A stretch of 64,000 bases of DNA from Bursaphelenchus xylophilus (GCA_904066235.2 CAJFCV020000006.1:2418001-2482000), one strand, 5' to 3'. Positions 24,560 to 37,036 are shown, counted from the first letter of the stretch. Notes: generated from the sequence alone by a model not told the origin. Translations and numbers: made by a program.

Positions 24560-24706
24560 TCAGTATGTCCGAAAAATAACGGCGGTTCGTCGCGCGTTGG
24601 AATCGACCATCACCGCTCTGCGACAGCTAGCCGCGATTAGGAATTTAGTGCTCGACAACACCCTTTTTCACTGCGATGACCCTACGTTATTTTCCCAACA
24701 GACTGG
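24560..24706. mobile_element. Family A2 MITE
   Basis: Left TCAGTATGTCCGAAAAATAA then CGGCGGTTCGTCGCGCG, as in the 60.5-kb copy; right end TTATTTTCCCAACAGACTGG. Confidence 0.78.
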
Positions 24707-24709
24707 TGT

Positions 24710-25600
24710 ATTATTTACCAAAAAAATCATCAAAAATCAACCAATCAAAAAAGCGCCTCATTTAATTATCTTCATTATCATTTTTATCACTTCGAAATCC
24801 CTCAAAACCCTCTTGAAAATGACGGTTTCAATTAGCCTTGATGACTTATAAGCGAGCGAAAGACGGAAACTTTTTTGGGGCGGCCACAAAAACGGAAATA
24901 CGCTATTGTGAACAATGTTTGTTGAAAATGAAAGCGTCTTTTGTTGTTTTGAAACAATAAAAAACGCTGTAGTCGGGTTGTCAAAACGTTTGGCCGGACT
25001 TGCAGCCCAACAAAGTGGGGAAAGAAAAGACTTGTGACACCTCTGCAAAGAGAGGTCACAAAGTCACAAGAGTACTGTAGTATTTAGAATTGTGGCCAGA
25101 ATATAAATGAAAATTGGAATAGAAAGTGGTCGAAGGGCGACGGTCCGATTTTCTAAAAAATTTTGCACACACTTCAGTAATAGGCCGCATATCAATTCCT
25201 GAAAAATTTAGGGAGAGCCAATCTATTCAACGAGCACTCTTGGGTTGCCTGATAAATTTGTCTGATTAGAGGAATACAAACCCAGTAAACTCCTGTTCAC
25301 ATTATCCATCTTTATTGACAATTATAGGGCTATTAAAGACGTTAAAATATGTATGTATGCGTTGATTTTTTTTGATAAAATTATTACGAGATTGAAGGGA
25401 TGGTACATTCAAAAATGGTTTCATACTGCCGTAGATGGAAAAGAGCGTCTTTAAAATTACTTTGACTTAATGATTTTGCCGCCGGAAAGTGAAAATGATG
25501 GAATAAGCAAAAATTTTATGTTGCATTAGGTATCTGCTGAGTGAAGGGCTAATATCTGAGTTTTCCAAAGCTTGCAACGTGTATTCTTGTAGTTCCTAGG
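24710..25600. other. Intergenic
   Basis: A short family C end piece lies at about 25150-25220 (CGCATATCAATTCCTGAAAA). The rest shows nothing I recognise. Confidence 0.5.
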
Positions 25601-26333
25601 GACGTCGAGACCCACTGTTTAGTTCCATTACACTTGCAATTGTCATCAGCGGAAATTTTCCTATCATCAAGCATTTCGTATAAAATGTCTCCGCAGTTTG
25701 CAGCCCACTAATCCCCCGACTCGCGCCCGAAAAACAAATTTTCTTCGGAAATACGCGGATTTCGTCTGTCGTTTTTTGGTGCAGTTCATCGCAACGGACT
25801 TCCCGTTCGTCATCAACGAAATTTCGTCGAGAGTTTGTTTGCAGCAAGTCAGTTGTCAGTCAAGTTTTTTTGCTTGGGTTTTCTCGGTTACTTCAAGATT
25901 TTGCGTTGAACAAACTGCAGTCCTTTGTAGATCGTATCTTTGCCCGAAGGTGTGTTGTCCTTCCTGCAGTCTTTTTTTGTTTGCTGGATTTTTTTTGGAA
26001 GGTTTTTTGGATATTGCACTTGACATGGGTAAATTGGGGTTGATCCCGTTGGTTTTTGTTGTTGTTTGGAGATAATTGGGTTATTAGAGGGCAAAAAGCG
26101 TCTGCTAGGTCATGGCAGCTAAAAGTGCCTCTTCTCTCTCGTTTTTCGTTATTTATGGACCGATTTATATTATACTTACCGAATTTGATGGAAATATTTA
26201 TTTTCTCATTTTTCATTGTTGTATTGATTTCGGATCACCGACTTTTGACGTTCTCGTGACTCTCCGTCTCCAAATCCTTGTATAAAAACTATTTTTTCAG
26301 GTTCTGATACGGGAATAAAACCACGAAAACGGG
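25600..26333 (+). promoter_or_regulatory. Upstream region of CNOT9
   Basis: No repeats of families A-G are seen from about 25.3 kb, in contrast to the DNA before it. A TTTTTTCAG acceptor ends at 26300, 33 bases before the ATG. A TTATATTATACTT word lies at 26165. A 125-residue frame here (25698-26075) lacks family features and is probably 5' leader or outron. Confidence 0.4.
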
Positions 26334-27854
26334 ATGACTGAGGTTGATCAACAAACTCATTCCAAGGAAATGGAACAATCGCAAGGGCCGTCGAATGAAG
26401 CTGCCGTGAAACCGGGAGGGCCGGAACCTCCGGTGGACACTGAGCAGATGATCCAATGGATTGTGGACATTCGTGACCGGGACAAGCGCGAAACCGCCTT
26501 GTTGGAGTTGAGGTATGGCTCTTTTTGTTGTTTTTGGTTTTTAGGAATTGAATTGATCATAAACCAGGATTAAAGCGGTGGTTAGAGCAAGGAAAGAGGT
26601 CCATAATACCAATAAAAATGCGGTCGGAAGTATATTGTTTTGTTTTGCTGGCGTTTTATCCAATTTTTGATATTACACTTGACAAAATTCATGGATCAAA
26701 GGAAGTCATTCAAACTTTTTGCAAGTATTTGAAGGGAAATAGATTATGCTTGTTGGACGTTCCTTATGGGCTTCTGCGCTTGATTAGCTCCAAGATTCGT
26801 CATGTATTGATCTTATTTCTTTTTTTTCAGCAAGAAACGAGAGGCCATTCCTGAACTTCCAGTGTGGCTCTGGCAATCCTATGGGACGATGACCTGTCTT
26901 CTCCAAGAAGTCATCAGTGTCTACAGTGCCATTGTACCTCCAGTGCTAAGTGCCACCCAGTCGAATCGAGTCTGCAATGCCTTGGCCCTAATGCAATGTG
27001 TGGCAGCTCATGCGGACACCAGAAAATTGTTCTTGGAAGGTAAGATCTTGTTCAATTTTGTTGCAAAATGTCTGAAAATTGTAGCCAAGATCCCATTGTT
27101 CCTCTACCCTTTCTTGCATACGACCAAGACCTCGCGTCCCTTCGAGTATCTTCGTTTGACTTCTTTGGGAGTCATTGGAGCCATGGTGAAGACCGACGAA
27201 AAAGACGTAATCAAATTCCTCCTGTCCACTGAGATCATCCCATTGTGCTTGAGAATTATGGAACAGGGAACGGAATTGTCCAGAACTGTCTCGACGTTTA
27301 TTCTTCAGAAGATTTTGTTGGACGACATGGGTTTGGACTATGTTTGCCAAACCTATGAGAGGTTCTCTCATGTTGCCATTGTTTTGGTAAGCTTTTTCGA
27401 TATTTCTTCTTGGTTTTTAGGAGGATTCAGCTGCATTATGGTCTTATATACAAATTATACTTGACTGATGTCATGTATAATATAAGTATTGCCTCGAAAA
27501 GTGAAAAATGTGCCTTTTCAGGGCAAAGTTGTCCTCCATCTGACCAACGAGCGCTCAGCACGTCTGTTCAAGCACGTCGTTCGCTGTTATGCTCGTCTTT
27601 CGGACAATGATCGAGCCGTGCAAGCTCTGGCTCAATGCCTTCCAGAACAGCTTCGAGACGACACTTTCCGTGAGTTCTTGGATCAAGATCGCAGCACGGA
27701 ACATTTCTGCCGCACCCTGCATGAGAACATCATGAAAGGATACAAGCCGGGCCGACCAAATGGAGCTCATGGAATGGCCAAGGATGCGATCGCTCGGAAA
27801 GTCGCCGAAGCCAGAGATCACTCTCGGCCGGATAACCACGGCTTCGACATCTAA
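26334..27854 (+). CDS. ntl-9: CNOT9 / RQCD1 subunit of the CCR4-NOT deadenylase complex
   Basis: Four exons fit in phase: 26334-26512, 26831-27039, 27085-27386 and 27522-27854, giving 340 residues. CNOT9 is the armadillo-repeat subunit of the CCR4-NOT complex, which shortens mRNA poly(A) tails and links to GW182-type and other RNA-binding partners. Family signatures are plain to see: [18 protein letters not shown] in exon 2, [20 protein letters not shown] and [13 protein letters not shown] in exon 3, and [15 protein letters not shown] in exon 4. Human CNOT9 has 299 residues; the excess here lies in an acidic, Pro/Gln-containing N-terminus of about 40 residues and a basic C-terminal tail after LEN-type core sequence. 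The ATG at 26334 is the first in the exon and follows a TTTTTTCAG acceptor ending at 26300, which could be a 5'UTR intron end or a spliced-leader acceptor. Intron 3 also contains a cryptic TTTTTAG acceptor near 27419. Confidence 0.96.
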
Positions 27855-28461
27855 GTTTCCACCAAGCGGTATTAAGGTACTTGAGACGAAAAAGGTCCAT
27901 TTTTGTATAAATTTTTGGTGAAAATGTCGGATTTTTGGGAAGTTTTGTGTAAAATTTGGTCGATTTACAGTCATAATGTTTTTCTTGAGGTTAATAAGTG
28001 CAGAAGAGACTATTCTCGACCTTATCTATAGGCACTGCGCTTGTATTTTTTGCAATTAAGAATTTTTAAAAGCTTTGAATGGGAAAATTGGGAATTTTTG
28101 ATGATTTTTCGATATTTTAAGATTAATTTGACCAGTTTTTCGATATTTTTAGATGTAAAAAGAAAGTAGCTATTGAGTTTGAGGTAAAATTCAACTGTAT
28201 GCGCTAAGTTTACCTTGTTTTAATAACAAAATTGTCGAATCTACCCGATTTTCCCAAAATCCCGCCTTAAAAGTCAGTACAGAGTTGTAAACTAATAGCT
28301 CCCATGATTCTCCTACCTTCAAGAAGTCTCTTATTTGTTTATCTTGTTGTCTTTTTGTTCGCTGTATCTTACGGAACATCTAAATATTTCCCCCTTTTTG
28401 TCGTTGTAATGGCTTCTGCCTTGTAATTGTTTCCCTTTTTTGTTTATATTACCTAAAGTTG

Positions 28462-28467
28462 AATAAA
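28462..28467 (+). terminator. Likely poly(A) signal of the CNOT9 gene
   Basis: AATAAA about 600 bases after the stop codon, followed by a T/G-rich stretch. No closer canonical signal was noticed. Confidence 0.5.
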
Positions 28468-28818
28468 AAGTTTTCGAACACGTCAGAGGCTTGATTATAG
28501 GAGGCCAGAGCTGATCATTACAGTCCGGCTTGATGTTATTTATGTTGTGCAGAACTTGATGTCTACTACAATATAATTTTTTAAATTTTTTTGGTTGATA
28601 AGGACCAAACTTTGGAAAATAGCGGATAAAATGGCTGAGAGTACTATGCTCTGTACATCGTACTGCTTTTACAGCGCTAAAACTGTAATTTTCTGTACTC
28701 CCTGATTTTGCAAGCTCTTCGCTGCGAGACCCCGAAAATATTTCTCAATTTTCTTCGGATTTTTTTTGCGAAGGTTTTTGACGCGGAAAGCAGACGAAAC
28801 ACACTTTTTCAGTCAACA

Positions 28819-30797
28819 ATGGGAGGTGTTGAAGTTGAACGATCACATAGAAACGGGAATTCAAGTGAGTTTTACCTTATTTTATGTTCAATACTTGGTT
28901 TAAATCTTTTTTGTTGTTAAATAATGTTTTCCATGAATAAATAGATTTTGTTATGATTTTCAATTTTCAGAACGGTCAGATAATGAGAGAAGATTCAGTG
29001 AGCACAGAACTGAGCGCAAGAGGAGGAGTAGAAGCAGATCTAGGAGTCCACGGGGACGGAGTCGAGATAAGGACCGGGAAAGGAGTCGTAGACGAAGCAA
29101 AGAGCGTGATAGAGATCGAGAAGATCGGTAAGTTTTGTTTCAGTTAGTGTTCATGCTTTTAGGAGGCTTTTATCGACTTTTTCTGCGGATATGGATTCGT
29201 TTTTTCTACAATGTTATCCATGCATAGAGTTGTTAAAATTATTCTTTATTTTTTTAGACATTCCCGCAAGAGATACCATGAGTCCGAACGAAGTCATGAT
29301 AGCTCGTCTAAACGAACATTCCGGGAGTCAAAAGAAGATAAGAAACCAGATACAAAAGCTGATGCATTTTCCTACCACAACATCCGACAAGCGGTTCTGA
29401 GGAAAGCCGAAGAAGTCAAGAGCACGTTGCGACCTGGACAGGAGCCAACCTTCAAGACGGAGGCTCTGAAACCAGAGCAAGCTTTGGTTTATGCCGATTA
29501 TCACATGGACAAGGCTGAAAAGGCGTTTGCCAAGTTGGAGCAGTTGAAGAAGGCGAATGCCGAATTCATGAAGAAGTTGCCGAAATTGGATGGAACTCTT
29601 CCTGGTGAGTTGGGTTTCTTTTTGTTTTCTTGAAGTTTAGGCAGTTCATGGTCAGCACGAGGTCTAGTACAACATAATATAAGAAAATGAATACGGTTCA
29701 ACTTTAATTCCCGATTTTAGCTGAACCGGAGCCAGAGCCCGAGAAACCCAAGATGCAATTAGATTTGAAGCCAGAACTTCCCCAATTATCAGTCACAGAT
29801 CCACGAGTTTCCCTGAGAAGTGCTAATCGGCCACGGAAAAGAGGCTTTCAATTTGTCGAACAGGGCCAATATTCAAAGCAAGCTCAAATAGAGCGAGCGC
29901 AAGCGAAGCTTGCCCAGCTTCAGAACAATGTCTCCAAGGTCGCGAAGAACACGGGAATCTCGGCAGCAGTCAAAATGGCAATTGCAACCCCATCAGGTGC
30001 GGAAGCTCACGATGATTTGCCGGATATAGAGTGGTGGGACAAGGTGTTGTTGGATGATGGAAAGTAAGGTTCTTTTTATTAGTGTTTCTTGCTTTTAGAC
30101 GCCAAATTGTGGTTCAATAGACTTTTTGAGATGGGAATTTTTATTTGAGATATCAGCAGTATGATGTATAATATTTTAGTTACGATTCTGTACCATCGAA
30201 AGACATAGCGTGCGATCAACGATATGGAAATAAGATTACAGACCTCATAGAACATCCAGTGCAGCTAAAACCGCCTGATGCCGCGCTCAATAACGTCCCC
30301 ATTAAAGTGAGTTTTTCGATTTTTTCTTGATTTTTAGGTACTCCTTTGGAGAAATGGCTCATAAGTACTTGGAGATGCTTTTTCTGGGTTGTTTGATTAT
30401 TGAAACTTGAGAAGTGTGAAATCTGCGTTCTGCTGATATGATACCTGTCTATTTTCAGGCCCATCTAACCAAGAAAGAAATGAAAAAACTCCGTCGAATG
30501 AATCGAAAAGAGGTGCAACGAGAAGAGACCGAAAAAATTCGGCTCGGTCTAAAGAAAGCTCCCGAACCTAAGGTCAAAATGGCAAATCTGATGCGGGTAT
30601 TAGGGAATGATGCCATTCAAGACCCAACAAAGATGGAGAATTATGTTCGAGATCAGGTGGCGGAGCGGCTGAAGAAGCATGAACAAAGTAATCTGGATAG
30701 AAAATTAACCAAGGAACAGAAGGGAGACAAGAAGAGAAGGAAGATTATGGAGGATACGTCGATTCAGGTGTATGTGGCTGTGTATAAGTAAGTTTTT

Positions 30798-30832
<35 letters not shown>

Positions 30833-31304
30833 AGATTTTTGTCATGGATAATATAATTTTTTGTCAATTTTTACTGATTTTTCACTTTTTTTCAGAATTT
30901 TATCCCTTGCCAACGCCAAGAAACGGTTCAAGGTCGAAGCGAACGCCAACCAACTTCAGATGACCGGCATTATTGTGTCCGTGGACGGCATGAATGTTGT
31001 TGTAGTAGAGGGCGGTCCAAAGCAACAGAAATTCTATAAAAATTTGTTGCTAAACCGAATAAAATGGTCGGAGGAGATGGTCGGTCAACGCCGAGGAGTT
31101 GCCAACGAAGACGAGGAAGGCCAACGAAACGAATGCACCTTAATCTGGGAGGGTGTTGTACCATCCCGAAATTTCTCCGACCCACCACAAATAATTCGCG
31201 CCACGGACCACAAAAGTGCTCGTGATGTGTTCCTGAAGCACGGAGTCCCCCATTACTGGGACCACTGCTTCTCACAGTCGGTTCTTCTAGACAGCGCCGA
31301 GTGA
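28819..31304 (+). CDS. prp-3: U4/U6 small nuclear ribonucleoprotein PRP3
   Basis: Seven exons join in phase: 28819-28864, 28971-29127, 29258-29604, 29721-30063, 30180-30306, 30459-30787 and 30896-31304, giving 585 residues. PRP3 binds the U4/U6 duplex in the tri-snRNP and is needed for spliceosome assembly in the nucleus. The first ~100 residues are rich in RS/RD/RE dipeptides; no PWI domain is seen. The PRP3 core runs from about residue 200 to 445 (RKRGFQFVEQGQYSKQAQ, DLPDIEWWDKVL, AHLTKKEMKKLRRMNRKE). The C-terminal DUF1115 (PRP3 C-terminal) domain is exon 7 (MTGIIVSVDGMNVVVVEGG, FYKNLLLNRIKW, HYWDHCF). In exon 2 two frames are open; the RS-rich frame is the one that keeps phase with both neighbours. 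A CTTTTTCAG acceptor ends at 28812, seven bases before the ATG, which suggests trans-splicing. Intron 6 carries a T-run of about 30. Confidence 0.96.
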
Positions 31305-31542
31305 TCTCGATCTTGTTATACCATCTAAATGTTGACTAATATAAACCTATCATATGTTTGAGCAGCTTGATGAAAAAGGTGTTTTTGATCCCTTCTATAC
31401 TGATGTTTCATATTAATTAACATAAACGGCGCCTCAAATAGAGGTGTCAAGTAACGGAAGTACTGGTTACTACTTAATTATTGGGTTTGAAAGTATATAG
31501 AGCGAGTTGTAGTAAATCACAAATTCCAATGTGTTATTATGG

Positions 31543-31548
31543 AATAAA
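31543..31548 (+). terminator. Likely poly(A) signal of prp-3
   Basis: AATAAA about 240 bases after the stop, 89 bases short of the convergent SH3-protein gene's stop codon. Confidence 0.55.
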
Positions 31549-31636
31549 AGACATAAAAATAATATTGGGTTTTATGTCGAGTAAGAAATTGTACAATTGA
31601 GAGCTTTTTTCAAGTGTTTTCTTGTAATACCATGCG

Positions 31637-33729
31637 TTAAGTTGACATTGGCGACGAACCGGTGGAGCTGGTCGCAAAATTGAGCTCTCGGGTTGGGATC
31701 CAGCCCTTTTGGCCTTGCCGATTCATGCAGAAACTCCAGTTGGGATCGGCTTGACTCACCTGGAACTAAAATTGTGAGAATAAGAAACAAACTTAGTTGC
31801 TTGAGTTAAAAATGATCGTTTAGAAATAATAATTTTAGTGGAATGTTGTGTTGAAATCAGTGCAAAGTGGATCAGACTTGGAAAGTTAATTTTGCTAATA
31901 ACTTTGAAAATAATGGATCAAAATTCACAAAAATTATATCTTTTGGATATAAAAGGATCCAAAAAGTATAATTTTTGCGAATTTTGATCCATTATTTTCC
32001 ATGTTATTAGCAATATTAACTTTCCAAGATGTCAGGGTGACCGCTGCTCAAATTTTTTTTGGCAACTCACCTTGACATATTCTCCTTGGAAAGCACTCAG
32101 TTGTTGAGGCAGGTGGGCTCGAATATCCCGTCGAACTTTGGCGGTCCGCTCAAACGCCGGCCTCCGAGCTGGCTGGATTGGCACGTCGACGCTGCTAAAA
32201 ATTTTTATAACGTAAATTGGGTTTTATGGGTAATAGTAGCTTCGAAAATGAGGTCTATTGATAAGAATGGCCAATGCTTACAGTTTGACTCGGTTCTGTG
32301 AACTCCGTCTGCTGCTGATATTGTCTGCAAATTCTTGAGGTTCCAGCTCCGCGATCTCATGATAATAGGGGTTTTCGAAGATTTTCCCGTTGATTATGCT
32401 CTTTTCCCCCGATCTCGTCGATGACGGAGGTCTGAAATTGCGAAAATCATTAGGAAATCCGCAAATTTATTAGGTTAGGTTGTAAAATCCGGTATAGAAA
32501 GTTCATACTTACCGTTTTCTCGCATCGAATGTCTCCAATTCCTCTTGCATTTGCTTGCACAGCACGCAATTGTCACAACTCCGAAATGACCTTAAGGTAT
32601 CGAAGTTCTGATGGTTTTTCAAGTGCTTCAGGTAGGCTTTCGTAGGTCCGATTGGCTCCTTGATTGTTCGGTCTCCCACGAACGGCAGAACCGGAACTCC
32701 TTGCTCTTTGAGCATTCGATTGACTCGTTGTTGGATGGCCTGAGGGTTCGTGTCTCGAGGGGCAAGTCGGGGTTCTTCTGTTGAAGTCACAACCTTGTAG
32801 CGGCGACCAGGACGAATATCCTGGAAAAAAATTAGTTTTGCGGTGGGAGGGGCAAAGAAACGACAAACATATGGAAATTCATATTTTAAACTTGTAATGT
32901 GACGGTATAAATGCGAGAGAACTGTCATCGTAAACCGTAACATTGAAGCTATTGGCTAACTTAAGTTGTCAAATCGCTAGAAAAAGAGCGTTTGTACAGC
33001 AAGAATCTCATCAACAGCTAACAAAAAAGTTGAAATAGTAAAAATTTCATCCAAAATGCTAGCCAAGGGGTTGGATTGGCAGACAAAACTCCGAAATCGC
33101 TCGAGAAAGACGAATTTAGCGTTTCGTCTGGCCATTTTGACCTTTTAGCTATGAATTCAACGTTATGGTTAATCGGACAACTCCCTTCTACAGTGGGGTA
33201 CCTGATCCAGTGGAAAAAAAACGTACCATTTTGCATCCGGGAAGTATCAAAAATGTGGCAAAATGCTTCCCTCTCCAAGTGAAAAAGCTCCTATTTCAAA
33301 AGCGCGCCCGCTCTTCTTGTGATTGAAAGGGCGCGCCCTTGAAAACGAAGTTTTTTCACGTGGAGAAGGAAGCATTTTGCCACATTTTTGATACTTCCCG
33401 GATGCAAAAGGGTACGTGTTTTGCCACTGGATCAGCTCCCTCACTGCAGATCTATAGTTCATTTAATCCCTTTGTCTAGCGACTATATCCCTTGAATTCC
33501 CAACATTCCCCCAAACTCTTACGGGAACGTAGTTATGTGGCCGTCCATGATCATCCCGGGGCTGTGGTATTGTCGTAGGCTCGAACTCATCATAGGCATC
33601 CACATCGATGGAAACTTTTCGCTCCGGTTTTTTGTTTTTGACGTAAATATTCCGCGAATTGACCGGCCTTATCAGCGGACTGTAGTCTGGTGGTGGTATG
33701 TAGGGTAGACGATCTGATGGGTCAAACAT
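31637..33729 (-). CDS. Small protein with C-terminal SH3-like domain, function unknown
   Basis: Five exons on - join in phase: 33729-33523, 32820-32513, 32431-32282, 32194-32071 and 31765-31637, giving 305 residues. The last ~55 residues look like an SH3 domain: LSAFQGEYVKFQVSQADPNW, then NRQGQKGWIPTREL, matching the usual ALYDF/GD.I...DW...G..G.IP pattern. The N-terminus is proline-rich (YIPPPDYSPLIRP). Exon 2 has a CDNCVLCKQMQ cysteine cluster in a charged helix-forming stretch. An SH3 domain suggests an adaptor role binding proline-rich ligands; I do not recognise a named family. The alternative frame in the last exon runs to a stop at 31572 but breaks phase with exon 4 and loses the SH3 match. 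The true start could lie upstream, since the ATG at 33729 follows a possible TCTTCAG acceptor. Intron 1 contains a family-B MITE (33191-33446). Confidence 0.7.
33191..33446. mobile_element. Family B MITE in intron 1 of the SH3-protein gene
   Basis: CAGTGGGGTACCTGATCCAG at the left, CTGGATCAGCTCCCTCACTG at the right, 256 bp; internal CATCCGGGAAGTATC appears on both arms in opposite orientation. Confidence 0.86.
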
Positions 33730-34207
33730 TCGGCTGAAGATACGATTTTCTATTTAGGGAATGGTAAAATACGTTTAAACTTTTGAAAACTTTAAAAAAT
33801 CGCCAAGAACCCGTAAAATCGCAGTTTAATAGCTCAAGACCGACCTTGCAATACCCAAGACACCCCCAATTACTCGAGTATTTGCCCTCAAATTGGCTAT
33901 TCCGCTTATTAGCGGTGTTTACCGCCGGATCGCTTTACCCTTTCCAACGGAGACGCAAAAAAACGTTCGCCCCGAAAAATGAGGGAGAATGGAAGAAAAG
34001 CGGATTAAGTTTTGTTGTTGGGATGATCGCCTTGGGAAGGCGACTTGAAGAATGGTATTTACACTCACTAAGCACATCAAAAACATGCACTGTTAGTTGA
34101 GAATGGGGTCAAAAAACAAGGTTAGCATAGGGAGGTGTAAGGGGGACATAAAGGAAAAAGTTTTTATTTTTCAAATGGCAAGAAAAAAAATTTGGACATT
34201 GATAATA

Positions 34208-34602
34208 CCAGTTTGTCGGGAAAATAGTGAGCGCAATGTCGCAAAAAAAGCCTGTTGCGCAGTGCAGAATGACCTGTTTTCTCACAGTGCATGTCGCCGA
34301 AATCACTCAAGCGATTTTTTTGAAAACACTGTAAGTCTGTCGGGAAAATAGTGAGAAAAATGTCGCTGCGTCAATCGCGTCGTTGAAGCAGTTTGATGTT
34401 GTCGCGAGACAATTCATTTTCTCAGCGACTATGCGATTTTCGATCCGACAGAATGCTCATTATTTTCCCGACATACTGATAGTCCGTTCAAAAAAGTGGC
34501 TGGAGTGATTTCGGCGACATGCAGTGTGAGAAAACAGGTCGTTTTTCACAGCGCAACAGGCTTTTTTTTGCGAAATTGTGCTAACTATTTTCCCGGCAGA
34601 CG
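34208..34602. mobile_element. Family A-related palindrome with a second family A copy in its loop
   Basis: Outer arms (34208-34332 and about 34482-34602) start CCAGTTTGTCGGGAAAATAG and share GCAGTG...TCACAGTG...GCCGAAATCACT blocks, which link it to the tandem array at 22.7 kb. The inner copy (34334-34479) has its own AAGTCTGTCGG / ACATACTGA ends. The arrangement reads as a MITE inserted into a relative. Confidence 0.75.
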
Positions 34603-35746
34603 CACTGTGAGAAAACAAAAATTTAGCGTGCACAGTGGAATATTCTGCTTTTTGCACTGTGAAATAGGCTTTTTTGGGCTGTAACTCACACCCCGAATCC
34701 TTTTGCGCAAAAAACCCACTCCAGTAAGCGACTTTACACGCGGACTAGCACACCTGGACCACGCATACCAAATTTTAATCATTGAGCGTTAAAAAAATAA
34801 AAAATTGAGCAAGGTTTGCAAGAAAATACTTCACAGTTCATAAGGCTAGGCGTGATTCCAATGCCTTAAAGGCGGTTACATAATTTTATCGAACAAAGGG
34901 TTTTTTATAAGACAAAAAAAGAAAATTTCGAAAAATCCCGTTCAAACTGCAAATGTGTGACAAGAGTAACTAACCCAGATTTCTCCTCCCACCCAATCCT
35001 CATGCATTCAACAAATATTACCTCAATTTACCCCGGCGCGAGAAACCTATATGTGACGGTTATAGCGGATGGAGTGGACCTCTTGAACGGGTGAGCGATC
35101 GTCTCAAAGGCGGTTCGAAAATAATCCGGCGGTCAACAAATTCGTGGGAGCGGCTAAATTTGACAAGGGTTGGGCCGGGATTAGGGCTAGGCGCGGGATC
35201 TCCGAACTTCGGAGGTTTGGAGGGGTTCTGCAGGGTTTAACTTTCAAAAATTTACAGTACAGTGTGCCTAACCCCCAAAAATTTGGTTTACTGCAAACTC
35301 CACGGCCTCTAAACTAACGCTCTAACTAGCTAAACATAGAAATCCCCGTCCATTTATACCACAACCATCCCAAAAAAGGCATGGAGAATGTGTATGGAAA
35401 GGGTTCGCGGAAGAAATCCCCAAAAAAATATCAAACAATAGGCCCAACGCAACAATAGGTTGCAAATTGCAAGCCCTTTTCGAATCACGGCTGGATATTG
35501 AATATCTCCACGCTCGGTTTGAAGAAAAGTTTGGGAAGTTCGGTTGACCGACCGATTCGAGGCGAAAGAAGTTCGATTGAATACCCAAAACTCGTTGGTT
35601 TCGGTTGGTTACAAAAAAGTTGCGAACCTGGGTTGGCATTGAGAAACGATGAGAATGGGAGTAAAGTTATAATCAAGCGCTACAGTAATGCAGACCCTCT
35701 ACCATTTGAATATTTGGGCCTGAAAATTTTCCTAAAATGATAAGTT

Positions 35747-36075
35747 AGAATTTCTCGAAGTGCCACGCTCAGATTATCTTCAAATTTCGTGCGTATGATC
35801 TGTCTAGGCCCCATAGCGATTTCCGAATATTTTTATCTTGAGCTTTACAGCCACGACCGAGATATTTAACAAATCTTTGCAGGCGAGATACATGGTAACC
35901 CGTGTTTTTCATACAGAGTTTTCCATAGTGTCTCGACTACAAAGATCGCTGAATATCTCGGCTGTGCCTGTATAGATCAAAATGAAATTTTCGGGAATTG
36001 CAATGGGATCTAGACAGATGATACGCACGAAATTTGAAGATAATCTGAACATGGCACTTCGAGCAATTCCCACTT
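35747..36075. mobile_element. Family C element, diverged
   Basis: Inverted ends TTTCTCGAAGTGCCACGCTC and GGCACTTCGAGCAATTCCC; inner arms have CCGAGATATTTAAC and GAATATCTCGGCTG. Boundaries are approximate. Confidence 0.68.
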
Positions 36076-36889
36076 AAAGTTATAGGAAATTTACCGGCCG
36101 AAATATTCAAATGGCAGAGGTTTTGCATTACCGTAACTCTTGATTATAACTTTACTCCCGTTCTCATCGTTCTCAATGCCAACCCCGGTTCGCAACTTTT
36201 TATAACCAACCGAAACCAATGAGTTTTGGGTAATCAATCGAATAGTCCTAGCCGCATGTAGCCGTTATAGATCACGCACGCGAAATATAAAGACAATCAA
36301 AGCGTCGCACTTCAAGAAATTTCCAACCTAAACTTCCTACAAATTTTGGCGCATGTTTGCTTTTTAACCCTTTAAAATTTCGAAGGCATAATCCTTATCA
36401 CTTTTTCGCAGGCCTTCGTTATTCCATCGCCCTCCAAAAGAGCACCTCAAAGGCAGAGACGGGAGCAACACTAGTTAAACTAGTTGTAAAAAAACGCCCA
36501 TTTATACTTATTTAGATACACCCTCCCAAAAAAGGAGGATTCAAAACATTATGCACCCATTAAGGCGGCGGTTAAACGCGGTTTTGTAAAAGTTCGAACC
36601 GGAAGAAGGTCAGGGTTTCCCGAATTTCCCACCAAATCCGCATTCTTCCTCAAATTTCTCGCCCAAAACTGGGGGGTTTCTAATGGCGCTGGAGAAAATT
36701 TCGCGGAAAGAAAGAGCGCCGTTATCAACAAAGTTTTTATAAATAAACCAGGAAAAGTGGTGATAACAGAGGTCGGAAACGTGAGTAACTATTACGAAAC
36801 AGAGAGCAGTAAATATGAGAGGATGACTAAAACAAAGGAAAGCGGTACGATTAACCGAGCAAAGGACAAAATCAGGATTAGTACTGCTA

Positions 36890-37004
36890 TCAGTTTGTCG
36901 GGAAAATAATGAGCGCAATATCGCATCAAAAATCGCACCACAGTCGGGGAAATGGATTGTGTAGCGGGAAAATCAAATTGCTCTTCACTTCAGCGACGCG
37001 ATTA
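36890..37004. mobile_element. Family A MITE, right end missing
   Basis: Left TCAGTTTGTCGGGAAAATAA preceded by TA; the copy stops at CAGCGACGCGATTA, about 33 bp before a family-B element. Confidence 0.78.
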
Positions 37005-37036
37005 ATGTACAAAATCCTCTGAAAATAATGCTACTA

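Noticed and set aside
28953..29147. Frame in prp-3 exon 2 reading NGQIMREDSVSTEL
   Set aside because: Out of phase with exons 1 and 3; the RS-rich frame fits both junctions.
31572..31790. Longest frame at the 3' end of the SH3-protein gene
   Set aside because: Breaks phase with exon 4 and removes the SH3 match; the shorter frame ending at 31637 is preferred.
33783..34100. 105-residue + frame upstream of the SH3-protein gene
   Set aside because: No recognisable domain, no splice partners, and it ends next to MITE sequence.
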